Positions 46,260 to 57,768 of a stretch of DNA of 64,000 bases are shown in pieces. The notes beneath the pieces were generated by a model. That model ran no database searches, was not told where the DNA came from, and was given only the letters and a program-made list of their open reading frames with translations. Location of the stretch: assembly GCA_001724265.1 (NCBI GenBank), contig MEDY01000038.1, positions 1 to 64,000 on the forward strand. Reading direction: 5' to 3'. Position 1 is the first letter of the stretch, and every line of letters starts with the position of its first letter. This stretch comes from Rhizaria sp. SCN 62-66 (Eukaryota > Rhizaria, unplaced). A program made the position numbers and the translations under genes.

Positions 46260-49200
46260 ATGCCACTGACTGAGATGCGCATGGCCAAGCTACGCCGCGA
46301 CTAGTAGACCCCTGAGCCCGTGATCTACGAGGCCGACAAGGGCGTCGAGCTTCCCTTGCATCGCGTGTGGCTTCTATGCTGTTTCATGGCTCTAGGCGGT
46401 TTTCAAGTTGGTCTCGTACGTTCTCTTGCTTTGTTCTCGCACTTCTGACTTTTTAGTCCCACGCGGCACAAACTTACAGAAAATAGTATGTACTCACACG
46501 TATGTAAGTCTATCCCTACATTGTTTTCCCCCACAACAGTCTCTAGGTTTGTTTAATGGCGTGCAGCTGAACAACAGTTTCCTGCGTGACTTTTGCATCA
46601 ACGATAGCGCTTACAACGGAGGCTACGGCTCACCTGCCGCTTGTGACGCCTCAGTCAAGCTTAGTGACCAGCCCTCCGCCTATGTTCTCTTTAAGTCCCT
46701 TGTTTCCGCGCTCCTCTCGATTGGCTGCGCGCTTGGCGCGATGATTCTGGCGCCCCCCGTAGCCGACAAGCTCGGCCGCTGCCGCACTATCTCACTCGGC
46801 GCCTTCATCTCCCTCGTCGGCCTTGCGTTTACAGTCTCCGCACACTCCCGCGCCGCGCTGCTGGCGGGCCGCGCCGTGGAGGGTTTTGGCCTGGGTGTCG
46901 TCGCCTTCGCGTGCCCCATCTACATCGCGGAGATCGCGCCCCCCGCGCACCGCGGCCGCATGGGCTCGCTCATGCAAATGGCCTGCGTGCTGGGCCTCGC
47001 CGTTGCGCTCGCGCTCTCTCTCACGCCGCTTGGCTGGCGGCTGGTGCTGGGCGCCACGGCCATCCCGGCGGTGCTGTTGCTGTGTGGGACGTGGCTCATC
47101 CCGGACTCGGCGCCGCTCGCACTGGCGCGGCACCAACGATGGGAAGCAGCGGCCACGCGCGCGGCCGCCGCCGAGGCGACCGTCGCGCTGGCCCAAGCTG
47201 CGGTGGATGCGGAGGCTAGCGCTGCAGCCGCGACGGCCGCAACAGTCGCCGCCGTCGCAACAGGAGAAGCATGGCAAGCAGGCGGTGTGAAGGGTCTTTC
47301 AACATCGACGGATGCCTTTGGTACTGGTGCTGACAACACTGCTGCTGCTGGCGTAGGCGGCATCAATTTCGGCGAGTGTGACCAGGCAGCAGTCGTTGAC
47401 CGGGCTCTAAGGCAGGCCGCTGGTGCAAGGCGGGACGCGGCAAAGGCTGCCGTCGCGCGCGCAAAGCAAGGACTTGAGCCTATACATCCAAACGTGGCAC
47501 AGCGCGTGCAACAACAACGTTAGCAACAGCAGCAGCAGCGCGGCTGCGTTGAGTGTCACAGGCTCGGTTTGCGCCAAGATCGCCATCGCATGGGTGACGG
47601 GCTACTCGACGAAGACGAGGAGCAAGGAGGCTTCGGCAGCAGCAGTAGCTCTAGCATTGGCATTAGCAGTGATGCGCACGCTACTCCACGCGCTGCCGGC
47701 ATGCACAGCACCGATCACAGTGATTTGCTGCGCACTCACAGTGCTCCGCGTGACATCACGAGCGCGAGCAGCGCCGTGTGCCACTGCGGAGGGCAGCCAG
47801 CCCACTATCACGCGAGTCAAGACAATGCTGCGATGAACAACGTGGATAACACTGGATCTACCGCTGCTGGGTTTTGCGCAGCCCACCATCACCTGGCTCA
47901 AAGCTACAGCGCGCTGCGTCCTCTCGCAAGCAATATCACTGACGCGCAGGACCGTATACGCTTTGCTGCCGCTCACGATCACGGACACTACCCCTGTTAG
48001 CCTGCAACGGCGGCCGCGTTTGCTAGAGAGGCCGCCGTGGCCAAGGCCGAGGCGGCAGCCACGGTGGCGGAGCCGGCGGACGAGGGCGCGGTGGCGAGGG
48101 CGACCATGTGGAGTGGGCTTGAGTTCGCGCCGTCGGCCCCGACAGAAGAGCAGTTGCGCGTGCTGACCGGAGAGGAAATCGGCGGGGTGTCGCCGTACTC
48201 GGAGCTGGAGTCCTAGCCGGAGTCGCAGTCGAACTCGGGCTCAACCTCGGAGACAGAGGCGACTGAGTCAGAGTCGGACAAAGAGAGTGGTTCCAGCAAG
48301 AAAAAGGTGCCGATGGCCACGGACGGGAAAGGGAACGGCAGCCGTGCAACCGTTGGAGATGCACATGCACCCGCTGTCACAGCAACTTCAGCTAAAGCGC
48401 CTGCAGCAACTGTTGCAAGGCCCGTAACGAGTGCTATCGTGCCCACAATCTCCGTGACGGCGCCTGCAGTCAGTAGTGCTGGCGCCCAGAGTCATTATGC
48501 GAGCAGTCACGAAGGCAAGTACGACGACATTGATGATGATGTGCAAAACAAGATGAAGAACAAGAGCGTTCTCTCTGGAGCACGTCCAACCGGCAGCGGG
48601 GGCGCTAACGCAAGTGTTCCCGGCAGCAGTCTCAGCACTCAGGGGTCCACTCTTAGTACGTATGCTGCGGAGGCCAGGGGGAAGAAGCAGCAACAACGAC
48701 AGCAGGATAAGACTGCTCATGATCACGCAGGCACAGACACTGTTACAACAACGACGACAGCGGAGCCCACAGCAGCAGACTTAACTCAGTCGTTGCCGCG
48801 AGCGTTCACGGTCGCAAAGCGCGACAACACAAGTGCAAACAACGCGGCCAGCACACAGATTGCAGCGTCCGCGGCTGGCCCATCTCCTAATGCAGACGCA
48901 GATAAATCCGCGAGGAAGCTTGTTTCAGATGCTGTTGCCACTACAGACACAGTTGATGCCAGCGCCTCCGTCACTGCTGGCATGGGTAGCGCCGCAGATG
49001 GCGCTGGCACTGGCACCGCAGATGGCGCTGTGCTGTCTATGACGAAAAGTGAGCCGCCGACTCTATGCGGTCCTACCCAGTCAGCCTCGTCGCCAGCAGC
49101 GTCAAGAACTCCGCCACCGCTGTCATCGTCGTCATCGTCGCTGACACCGGTACAAGCGGACCGTAACACGACTGGCACAAGCGCATACGCAGGTGCGCCC

Positions 49201-50608
49201 GTGTCAGCGGCTGCTCTCGCAGCGACCACTGCCGCAACGGCGTCCGCGCATGCGGACGCGGAAATCAACGCCACAAAGGGTGACGCAAGCGCAACTCCAG
49301 CGGACACTGTCACGGACACAGAAGTTGATGCGCACACAGCTGCAGACGCGAGCGGCGCGGCGACGAAGCGGAAGAGTAGGACGAAGTCAAAGCGCAAGAC
49401 TCCGCCGTTGCTGCTCCCGGTTGCGGCGCCACTGATTGCTGCAGCTCGCCGCAGCCGAAGTCATAGTCGCAGTCGCGACAAGAGCCATGATCACTCGCAC
49501 GGACACAGCCGCAACCATAGTCACAACGCCGCCGTCGCTGGTTCCGCTGCTGCCATCACAGACCGGCCCGGCTCCGGGACGCTGCTGCTGCAGATTCTGC
49601 GCTCAGAACCGCTGCGCCGGCGACTGATTGTTGCATGCTTCCTGCAGTGGCTGCAGCAGCTGACCGGCATCAATGCGTTTATGGCATATTCCGCGACGAT
49701 ATTCGAGGATGCAGGCGTGTCATCGTCTCTGCTTGCTGCGACAATTCTCATGATTCTAAACATCATCGGGACTATTGCAGGCATCTCGCTCATTGACCGT
49801 CTGGGCCGCAAAGTGCTGCTTTCGACCGGTTCTGTCGCGATGACGGTCGCCCTGGTCACGGCTGCGGCGATGCTCGTGGCTGCGGGCGGCAAGGGCGTCG
49901 CGGGCTCGGCAGGCGTCGCAGTCGTCGTCATGTGCTCGCTGTTTATCTTCGCGTTTGCGATTGGCTGGGGGTACGTTTGCCATACTTGATTGTAGCATCT
50001 TATGCGAAACATGTATCTTGACGAATCTACGCGACACCGAGGTCGCGTCATCACTAGTGTCACTAATTTTATGACTCGATTTGAACGCGGTGACTCACCA
50101 TCAAAGTTATATTATGCACTTGGATTGTTCATAAACTTATAAAACGCGTAGCCCCGTGCCGTGGGTAATCCCAAGCGAGATCTTCCCGCAGCGCTACCGC
50201 GCCGTGGGTGTGACGACTGCAATCGCGAACCAGTGGGTCGCGTCATGCGTCGTCATCTTCACGACGCCGCTGCTGATTGCCGCGCTCGGCATCGGCGCCG
50301 TGCTCTTCATCTACGCCGCGCTGTCGCTGCTCGGGCTCGCGTTCGTGCTGCTGCTGGTGCCAGAGACCAACGGCGTAGGCATCGACACGCCCGAGATGGA
50401 CGCGCTGTTCAACAAGAAGCGGCGGCTATACCACCAGAGCAGCGAGAGCAGCAAAGAGACGCCGCTGGCGCTGGCGTATAACGCGGGCGCGGAGAGCGAA
50501 GGCGAAGATGGGCAGGCGGAGTTGAGGGATCTGCGAAATGCAGAGATTGAGCTTGAGCTCGAGGATAAGGAGGCTGATGCGGCTGCGGCTGGCGTGCGAG
50601 CGCGATGA
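46260..50608 (+). CDS. Sugar porter (MFS, GLUT/HXT type) with a giant central loop and five in-frame TAGs
   Basis: Facilitative or proton-coupled hexose transporter family. Exons 46260-46415, 46540-49970 and 50152-50608; stop TGA; 1347 codons, against about 500 normally. In-frame TAGs: 46302-46304 and 46305-46307 (tandem, N-terminal tail), 47521-47523 (between CAA/CAG codons), 47998-48000 and 48214-48216. The frame is closed to TAA and TGA throughout. Family motifs: MALGGFQVGL (TM1), DKLGRCR, IYIAEIAPPAHRGRMG, WLIPDSAP after TM6, LQQLTGINAFMAYSATIF (TM7), DRLGRK, GWGPVPWVIPSEIFP (TM10, across intron 2) and VPETNG after TM12. The TM6-TM7 cytosolic loop is inflated by about 780 residues of Ala/Ser/Thr-rich, then Arg/Ser/His-rich sequence. 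Donors are GTACGT. The exact start is uncertain because an upstream exon is possible. Confidence 0.85.
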
Positions 50609-51218
50609 TGGGATGAAGAATAGAATAGAACAAATGTCTAGGATTGCAACAACTTGAATATAAATACAAAAATACAAGTCATGATTATTGATAACAATTT
50701 TATTGCACAAAAAGTCTGTTGTACTTGAATAAGATACTGGTGATTGGTCCCACCACAAACGCTTCGGGCTGTGGTGGAACAGCCGCTGGAAGGTGCTCGA
50801 GATCGCTCGCGAATGTGGGCCAAGCGATGGCCAACTTGCTCGTCGGATATGCAGGCAAAAACATCTGTCACCGCGGGTTTAGCCAACGCTTAGGAACTGC
50901 ATTTGGGTTATTCTACCTTTTACTATTTGGATCTTGATTGAAACTGCGAATGTAATCTTCTAGACTAATATGATCGATGCTCGAGTGTCATGGTCCCATC
51001 ATTGATGACTCATCCCCTCTAAATCCACGCTCTACACGCCAAAACGTTGTTCACAAAATATCTGTCTTGCATATACGGTATTATTTCTTTAGTGCAGTCT
51101 ATCTCACGTAAAATAATTTATTCTGCTCTCATTCCTTGCTTTCTATTCAACTCGCACGCTTGCAGTTCAAAGCCAAAGTACACTCAACAAGACTACTACT
51201 ACCACATACTGTATCACG
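50609..51218. other. Spacer between sugar porter and DnaJ-PDI gene
   Basis: About 610 nt. AT-rich, ending with CTTGCAG 52 nt before the next ATG. A 72-codon open frame (50719-50937) has no recognisable similarity. Confidence 0.55.
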
Positions 51219-53779
51219 ATGGGACCGCCCCCGCGTCACTCCACCTTTCCATGGGGCTCGCTTCCGCGTCGTCTCCTCTTGTCTTGCGCGTTTTTCTTTG
51301 CGCTCTCACTCGTTTCGCTGACTTTCGCCCCCGAGACTACTACAGCGCTCGCCGCCCCCACCCGAGGCAACGCCAAGCCCAGCGCTGGCAGCGGCGGCCG
51401 CGGCGGCGGCAAGGCGGGCGCGAAGCCCGCGGCGGCGTCGAAGCCGAAGGACTACTACAAGATTCTGGGCGTGGGCAAGAACTTCAACGAGAAGCAGCTT
51501 AAGAAGGCCTACCGCAAGCTGTCCCTCAAATACCACCCCGACAAGAACCCGGATGACCCTGACGCGGCCGAGAAGTTCATCGAGGTCTCCAACGCCTACG
51601 AGGTGCTTTCGGACCCGCAGAAGCGCGCCGTGTACGACCAGTACGGCGAGGAGGGCCTCAAGCCCGGCGGCGGCGGCGGCGGCGGCCCCGGAGGCCAGGC
51701 TGCGCACGGCCAACCTGGCGGCGGCGCGGGAGGGTTCCACTTTAACTTCGGCGGCGGCGGCGGCGGTGGCAGCGGCGGCTTCCAGGACCCGTTCGACCTG
51801 TTTGCGCAGATGTTTGGCGGTGGTATGGGCGGCATGGGCGGCATGCGCGGCGGCAGGGCCGGCGCGCGCGCCGGCGCCGGTGGCCGTGCTGGCGGTACGT
51901 TTACTCTCACGATATCCTGTCTATCTCGTCACTTTTCCCCGTAAATTTTGATTATAAGGACTATTTGTTTTATTAATGCTATTATTGGCGTTGTTGTAAA
52001 GTATTGTCTCACGAAACATTTAATCTCATGGATATATCTTATCTTGTGTTTTCTCCCCATTCAGGCCAGCCCCAGCAGCAGCAGCAGGAGCAGAGCCTGT
52101 ACGCTGGCGCGCACCCGAACCTGTCCGAGCTGACTGCGCAGTCCTGGCCGCTGCCGTCGCCGGGCCACCCGCGCGAGGAGTCGCAGGCCGACAAGGACGC
52201 CATCTGGGTGGTGGAGTTTTACGCCCCCTGGTGCGGCCACTGCAAAAAGCTCGCGCCTGAGTTCAAACAGGCCGCCAAGGAGCTCAAGGGCATCGTCAAG
52301 TTCGCCGCCGTAAACTGCGCCAACGAAGAGGAGCTCTGCGGCCGCTTCGGCGTCACCGGCTACCCTGTTATCAAACTGTTCCCGTTTAACCGGCATGAGT
52401 CCCCCGAGGACTACAACGGTCGGCGCACCGGCGAGGCCATCGCCAAGTGGGCCACGGGCCACGTGCCTAACTACATCACGACGGTCCCGCTCGTCAACGC
52501 CCAGGCCAGCGCCGGCGTGCTGACGGCCAGCGCGGCCGCCAGCGAGGTGCTCGCCGCGGTGCGCGCGACGGCACTGCGCAAGCCTTTCCTCCCGCACGTC
52601 GTCTTCTTCCTGCAGCACGGCAAGAAGCCGCTCGTGTCGCCTGCGCTCATGGCCATCGCCAAGGGCATGCGCCAGCAGTACCGCTTCGTCGCCGTTGAGG
52701 CACCCGCGCCCGAGGCGTTTACCGCGCCCGAGCCCAAGGACGGCGATTCCGCTGCCGATTCCGGCGCTGGCGCTGGCGCTGGGTCTGAGCTGCCAGTGAG
52801 CAAGGAGGCCGCGGCGTGGATTGCCCTGGCGCGCGAGTACGGGCTCCTGACGGTGCACGCGCACGAGAGCCCCGCCGTCGTGGCCGCCGCGGCCGCCACC
52901 ATGGCCGCCGGTGCCGCGCGGCTGTCGGTCCGCGCCGGCGCCTCGGCCGACGCGCCCGGAACGATCACGCTGCCGCTGCCGATCAAGAGCGCGTTCAACG
53001 CCAAGACCGTCTCTGACTTCCTCAAGCGCTCGCACACGTCTCTCAAGTCCCAAGGGGCTTATAGCAGTGACTTCGCGGCCCAGGTGCTTGCGCCGCGCGC
53101 GACGGCCGTGAGCGAGGGCGACCGGGCGCAGGCCGTGCTGCAGTCGCAGACCCCCGGGTACCACCCCGTGTTCGTGCTCTGCGAGGACGCCGCCGCCGCG
53201 CTCAAGACGACACACGCAACCACGAGTTCCACCGCTGCGGGCGCCGCGGGAGCCAAGGCCAAGGCCGGGGCGGGCAAGCCTGCTTCTGCAAGCGCGAGTC
53301 CCGCGGCCGCGGCTGCTACAGCTGTGCACGACATCGCGGCGGCCTTCACCGAGATGCAGGTGAGCGCCGTCCCGGTCGGCAGCCCCGCGTTCGGCGCGCT
53401 GGTCGCCGTCGCCGACGCCGACCTGCGCGCGCACCTGGCCGCGCTGCAGGCCAAGTGCCAGGCGCAGCAGGCCGCGCAGGCCGCCGCCAGGACCAAGGGC
53501 CCGGCCGCCGTGGTCGTCGCGGTCAACGGCAAGCGGCGCCGGTTCGCCGCGCTGTCCGCGCTGAGCGACGAGGACGCGGGCGCGGAGGCCTGGGGCGCGG
53601 CGGACGAGACTGCGAGCGGAGCGGGCGCCCCCATCAGCTTCCCCTTGAGCACCGCGGAGTGGGTTGCCGGCCCAGCCAAGGGATTCCTGGAGGGACTCAG
53701 CGGCGGGGTTGTGCGCTCCAAGCCCTACAGCAAGGGCGCCGACAAGGCGCGGGCTGCGGAAGAGAAGGATGAGCTGTGA
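51219..53779 (+). CDS. ER-resident DnaJ-thioredoxin (PDI-like) co-chaperone with KDEL
   Basis: Predicted ER-lumen co-chaperone combining BiP stimulation with disulfide chemistry. Exon 1 is 51219-51894, intron 51895-52064 (GTACGT...TTCAG), exon 2 52065-53779, stop TGA; 796 aa. A signal sequence ([16 protein letters not shown]) is followed by a J domain (about 77-140) with the HPD in KYHPDKNP. Next come a Gly-rich region (about 148-225) and a thioredoxin domain with APWCGHCKK (CGHC at about 281-284) and the cis-proline in GYPVIKL. A long C-terminal part, possibly a degenerate thioredoxin domain, ends in the retrieval signal KDEL. Animal ERdj5/DNAJC10 has the same J-plus-Trx idea but four or more Trx domains; here only one CxxC is visible. 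Confidence 0.92.
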
Positions 53780-54338
53780 GCTACAGCGCAGCAATAACAT
53801 ATTGATGTGAAATGCGGATTTACGTTAGTTTTTGTTTCTGTTTAATCTTGTGACGCTGTGTTCGAGTCTTGTTTCAACTTCTTTGTTTGGCGGTTTTCAA
53901 ATGCAAGATGCGCTCCGAGTAGATTTATAATACGGATGGCCTGTGTGCACTACAATAAAATATAGTATATTAAGTTGTCACTTTTATTAAGCAGATTATA
54001 CATGATAAAATGTCTGCTTTTATTGAAAAATAAGAGGCGAAGTGACTGTGAGCAATATGACTTTTTAGGAACCGTGGCTGGCGGCTGGTCTCTACTATGG
54101 GTTGGGGCTTCGTTGAGGTGTCAAAAGAGGGCAAATGTCACACCCGAACGCAGTTGTTTTGCTATGTAACAATTTTATATAGCATGTACACAGAGAATTT
54201 TATTCAAACTTGTTTTTACACTACGCAACTAAGCTGGACATGGCCCGCTAGCTGTGTCTGTGAACGACCTCTTCACTCTTCACACCCCACCTTGTCCTGT
54301 CTTGCTTCCTTGCTTTGCTCCACAGCCCAACCCGCCCG
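53780..54338. other. Spacer upstream of NDUFS6
   Basis: About 560 nt, AT-rich, with the shared element at 54040-54053. It ends in a strong C/T tract with CTCCACAG, 13 nt before the ATG. Confidence 0.6.
54040..54053 (+). promoter_or_regulatory. Shared intergenic element
   Basis: Reads AAGTGACTGTGAGC, about 286 nt upstream of the NDUFS6 start codon. Confidence 0.4.
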
Positions 54339-54899
54339 ATGCAGCGGTTTGCTCGTTTCGCCAAGTCGCTCGCCACTGTGGCTCCCCGCGTGTCTGTTGC
54401 TGGCTTCGCTGCGCCCGTGTCCACGGCCGCCGCGCCTGCGCGCTCCTTCTCTCTGTTCTACAACCCCCCGCCGCAGGAGACGCACTGCAAGGAGGTCGTC
54501 GCCAAGCAGGCCGCCGCCGCGCGCCACACCCCGCTCGACCACGTACGTTTAATTCACTCCCGACTACACGCCAACACGGGCTACTTCCACACGCATGCAC
54601 ACTGTTCTCGTTGCAAACACTCTCTTTTAAATCCTTCGCTCACTTTTCGCCCTCTTTGTATATGTTGCTTCCCCTTGCTCTCTGCCACCCTACTCTTCCC
54701 ACAGCAAAATAAGACTTCGATGGAGTACATCGCCGAGGTGCCGGTGATTGACGTGGACGGCGTCACCGCCATCTGCGACGGCGGCGACACCTTTGGCGGC
54801 CACCCGCGCGTCTTCATGCAGCTCAACAACTCCCAGGGCAAGCCCGCCACCTGCAAGTACTGCGGCCTCCGCTACCAGATGAAGAAGCACCACCACTAA
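54339..54899 (+). CDS. NDUFS6: NADH:ubiquinone oxidoreductase zinc-binding subunit NDUFS6
   Basis: Accessory subunit of respiratory complex I that binds zinc at the N-module/Q-module interface. Exon 1 is 54339-54542, intron 54543-54704 (GTACGT...CCACAG), exon 2 54705-54899, stop TAA; 132 aa. Exon 1 encodes an Arg/Ala/Ser presequence (MQRFARFAKSLATVAPR). Exon 2 holds the zinc-finger-like site: ICDGG, GHPRVFMQL, CKYCGLRY and a terminal KKHHH. The Zn ligands (Cys, His, Cys, Cys) are all present. Confidence 0.95.
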   Translation: MQRFARFAKSLATVAPRVSVAGFAAPVSTAAAPARSFSLFYNPPPQETHCKEVVAKQAAAARHTPLDHVRLIHSRLHANTGYFHTHAHCSRCKHSLLNPSLTFRPLCICCFPLLSATLLFPQQNKTSMEYIAEVPVIDVDGVTAICDGGDTFGGHPRVFMQLNNSQGKPATCKYCGLRYQMKKHHH

Positions 54900-55443
54900 G
54901 CAACACGCCATACACCCGGTGTGGGCGCATGATGAGGTCTGCGACAACACAACTAATAACAATAGCAACAACAACTAGCGATATGATGATGCGGTGACAC
55001 ACGGAGGCAATGAGGACGTTTTCCGGTGCCTCAGTGGGCTGCTTATGATAATATGACGGTCACAACGACCATTTTGAGTTTTCTTTTTCTTTTTGTGAAG
55101 CCGGGCGGAAACCGGCTTTTTATTTTATCTATTCCAATACACAAAACCCCTTTTATCTTCGCGTGTTCCCAGTCAACTGATCGCATAGCCACAAGCGCAT
55201 TTCGCGATGGCAGTCGCCGGCCAGTCGGTGATTAGACGAGCTGCATTTTAGTCAAGTTCACAACTCTGCGTAGATCCGTGCTGCCAAGAATCCCAGATAC
55301 TATACAGTATAGTACCAACGTTTATATTATATATACTTTTATTTTGGTGTTTCACTGAAGTCTCACAGGTAAAACAGCTGTAAGGTTGTCGCATCGTTCT
55401 TAACCGACATCATCCGTTCCTAAAGACCACTTTCAGGCCCACA
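54900..55443. other. Spacer between NDUFS6 and phosphotransferase
   Basis: About 545 nt. A GC-rich inverted stretch (AAGCCGGGCGGAAACCGGCTT, 55099-55119) could form a hairpin within the NDUFS6 3' region. It ends with CACTTTCAG, 7 nt before the next ATG. Confidence 0.5.
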
Positions 55444-57768
55444 ATGCCTTATTTCAATCGCTACATCGAGTAAGTTTACTTATAGACAATATTACATACG
55501 ATTAAGTATTATATTTTTACGTGTACATACCGATATCATGCGAATTTATTTCTAAACTCCCTCTTTAACGTCCGCATCACATCCCCCTTCGCGACTTCTC
55601 ACTTCCCTCTCACCTCTTATTTCGCATCTCTGCGCCCCACATCTCTCGCCCCAACCACAGCGCACAAGGCGCCGAGGCACTGCGCCACTACAAGTACGCT
55701 GGAAAGGACCTCTCACTGGCGTACACTTACGTCTTCAACCCGATCTACAACGTGGTGATCGATTACTTCCCGGCCTGGATGGCCCCCAACCTAATCACGC
55801 TCATCGGCTTCTGCTTCCCGCTTGTGTCGTATGTGCTCATGACGCTGCACTGCCCCGACTTTACCGGCGAAGCCCCCACGTGGCTCTACGCCTACAACGT
55901 CGCCGGGCTGTTGCTGTACATGATGCTTGACAGCATCGATGGCAAACAGGCCCGTCGCACCGTACGTTCCCTGCCAGCAAAACAAAGCTACTAATCGGCA
56001 ACAAGCTTAATGAGTACTTGGATCTGCAATCTTCAAATATATTACGGATATCGGTGTTGTATTACTCAATTTTATTAGTCTAGCTTGTGATTTTTACTCA
56101 TGACGCCTCCTTTTACTAAACACTCGACTCAAACCTTGCCGCTGCTGCTGGCTTCCCTCTCTGTCTCTGCCCCCCCACTCCAGGGCTCGTCGTCGCCGCT
56201 GGGCCTGCTGTTCGACCATGGCTGCGATGCCGTCAACACCTGCATGTCCTCCCTGACGCTGTGCTGCACCCTGCAAACTGGCGCGAGCGTCAAGACGGGC
56301 CTGCTGCTGGCGGCCACGTCCACGGCCTTCTTCGCGGCGACCTGGGAGGAGTATTACACCGGCGAGCTGGTGCTGCCGCCCATCAACGGGCCCAACGAGG
56401 GCGTTCTGCTGTCGTGTCTTTTCCACTCCATCGCTTTCTTCGGCGGCCCCGCCATCTGGCTCACAGAGATCTCCATCGTACGTCCATATTGACGCAAATT
56501 GCGTGAGATCTCGTGAAAATAAGGGAAGATTATGTTAGATTATGTATTCTATCACAACATGTTATTTTGCATATTAATTATCAATGTGACTCTTTTATCG
56601 CTCATTGTTTTGTGCTATATCATGTTGTTCTTGATGTATCTTTATCTAGGCGCCGATCATTTCCCTTCTCTCGACCATCACCACGGCAGCGCTCCCAGCC
56701 TCCGTCTGCGCCTCGGTCACCGCGCCGCTGATCGCACTGCTGCCCCTGAGCATCCACGCGCACTCGCTCGTTGTCTTGGCGACGGTGCTCTCGGTCCTGC
56801 CTACGGTCGCCGTCAACTTGCGCAACGTCTTCGTGATGCGCAGCAGCCGCGCTGCCGCCGACGGGGACGGCTCCCTGGCCGTCGCGCTCACCCGCTGGAT
56901 CCCGCTGCTGCTGCTCAACGCCAGCGCGGCGCTCTGGATTTCGCTCTCGCCCAGCAACATCCTCGCCAAGGCCCCCCGCCTCTTACTATGGGGCTTCATC
57001 ATGATGTTCGCCAAGCTGACGATGCAGGTGATGCTCGCGCACCTTACCGCCGCGCCGTACCGCCCCTTTGGCAAAACGGTTGGCATGGCGCTGTTTTTGT
57101 TGTCCCACTACGGCTACCTCGTATATTCGGGAGTTAGCAAGCTGAGCGACGGGATCATCGAGGAGTTGCTCGTGTGGGAGCTGTTCCTCCTCTCGCTCGT
57201 TTCGTTCGGCCATCTCGTCGTGCACGCCATCTGGGAGGTCTCGGCCGCGCTCGGCATCCGCGTCTTCGTTATCGACGTCGCCAAGGCGCGCCGCATGGTC
57301 AAGGAGGAGCTCGACGCTAAGGCACAGGCAAAGGCACAGGCTAAGACGGCTAAGGCTGTCAAGGCGACCGAAACTGCGACCGCGGCCGCGGCCGAGGGCC
57401 CGAATCAGAGCCAGAGTGAGGCGAAGACGAAGACGAACGCTAGGAGCAAGAAGAGCCCCCGCGCCACTGCTGACTTGAGCGCTGACGACGATGACGCTGA
57501 CGCCGATGCTGTGAACAGCGGCGGCAGTCGCAGTCGGAGTCGTGGCCGCACGGCTGTTCCTGCGGCTGCCGCGACGAATAACCGTAGTGCCAGCCGCAGC
57601 CGCAGTCGCATCAGCAGCACCAAGTTCAAGGCCAACAGCAGCAGCAGCAGCAGCGGCGGCAGCAGCAGCAGCAGCACGAACAGTGACTCTAGCGCGAGCG
57701 CGAGTGCGGTTCGCGCGCGGGGCGCGTCGCGCGCTCGCTCGGGCACGCGCAAGACCAAGGCCGTGTGA
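55444..57768 (+). CDS. Choline/ethanolamine phosphotransferase (CEPT1/EPT1-like)
   Basis: Integral ER/Golgi enzyme that transfers phosphocholine or phosphoethanolamine from the CDP-alcohol to diacylglycerol, the last Kennedy-pathway step. Exons 55444-55469, 55661-55961, 56184-56477 and 56650-57768; stop TGA; 579 aa. The CDP-alcohol phosphotransferase signature is split by intron 2: DGKQARRT, then GSSSPLGLLFDHGCD, giving all catalytic Asp residues. Membrane spans include LITLIGFCFPLVSYVLM, VAGLLLYMMLD and several in exon 4. The C-terminal 150 residues are a Lys/Ala-rich, then Arg/Ser-rich tail not seen in typical members (about 400 aa). The first intron uses GTAAGT, the only canonical donor of that kind here; the others are GTACGT. 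Substrate preference cannot be read. Confidence 0.92.

Noticed and set aside
46302-48216. Sugar porter as a pseudogene with several stop mutations
   Set aside because: Only TAG occurs, never TAA or TGA. Both introns, all family motifs and the frame over 4 kb are intact.
50719-50937. 72-codon open frame between the sugar porter and the DnaJ-PDI gene
   Set aside because: Overlaps antisense frames of similar length, has no family resemblance and lies in AT-rich spacer.
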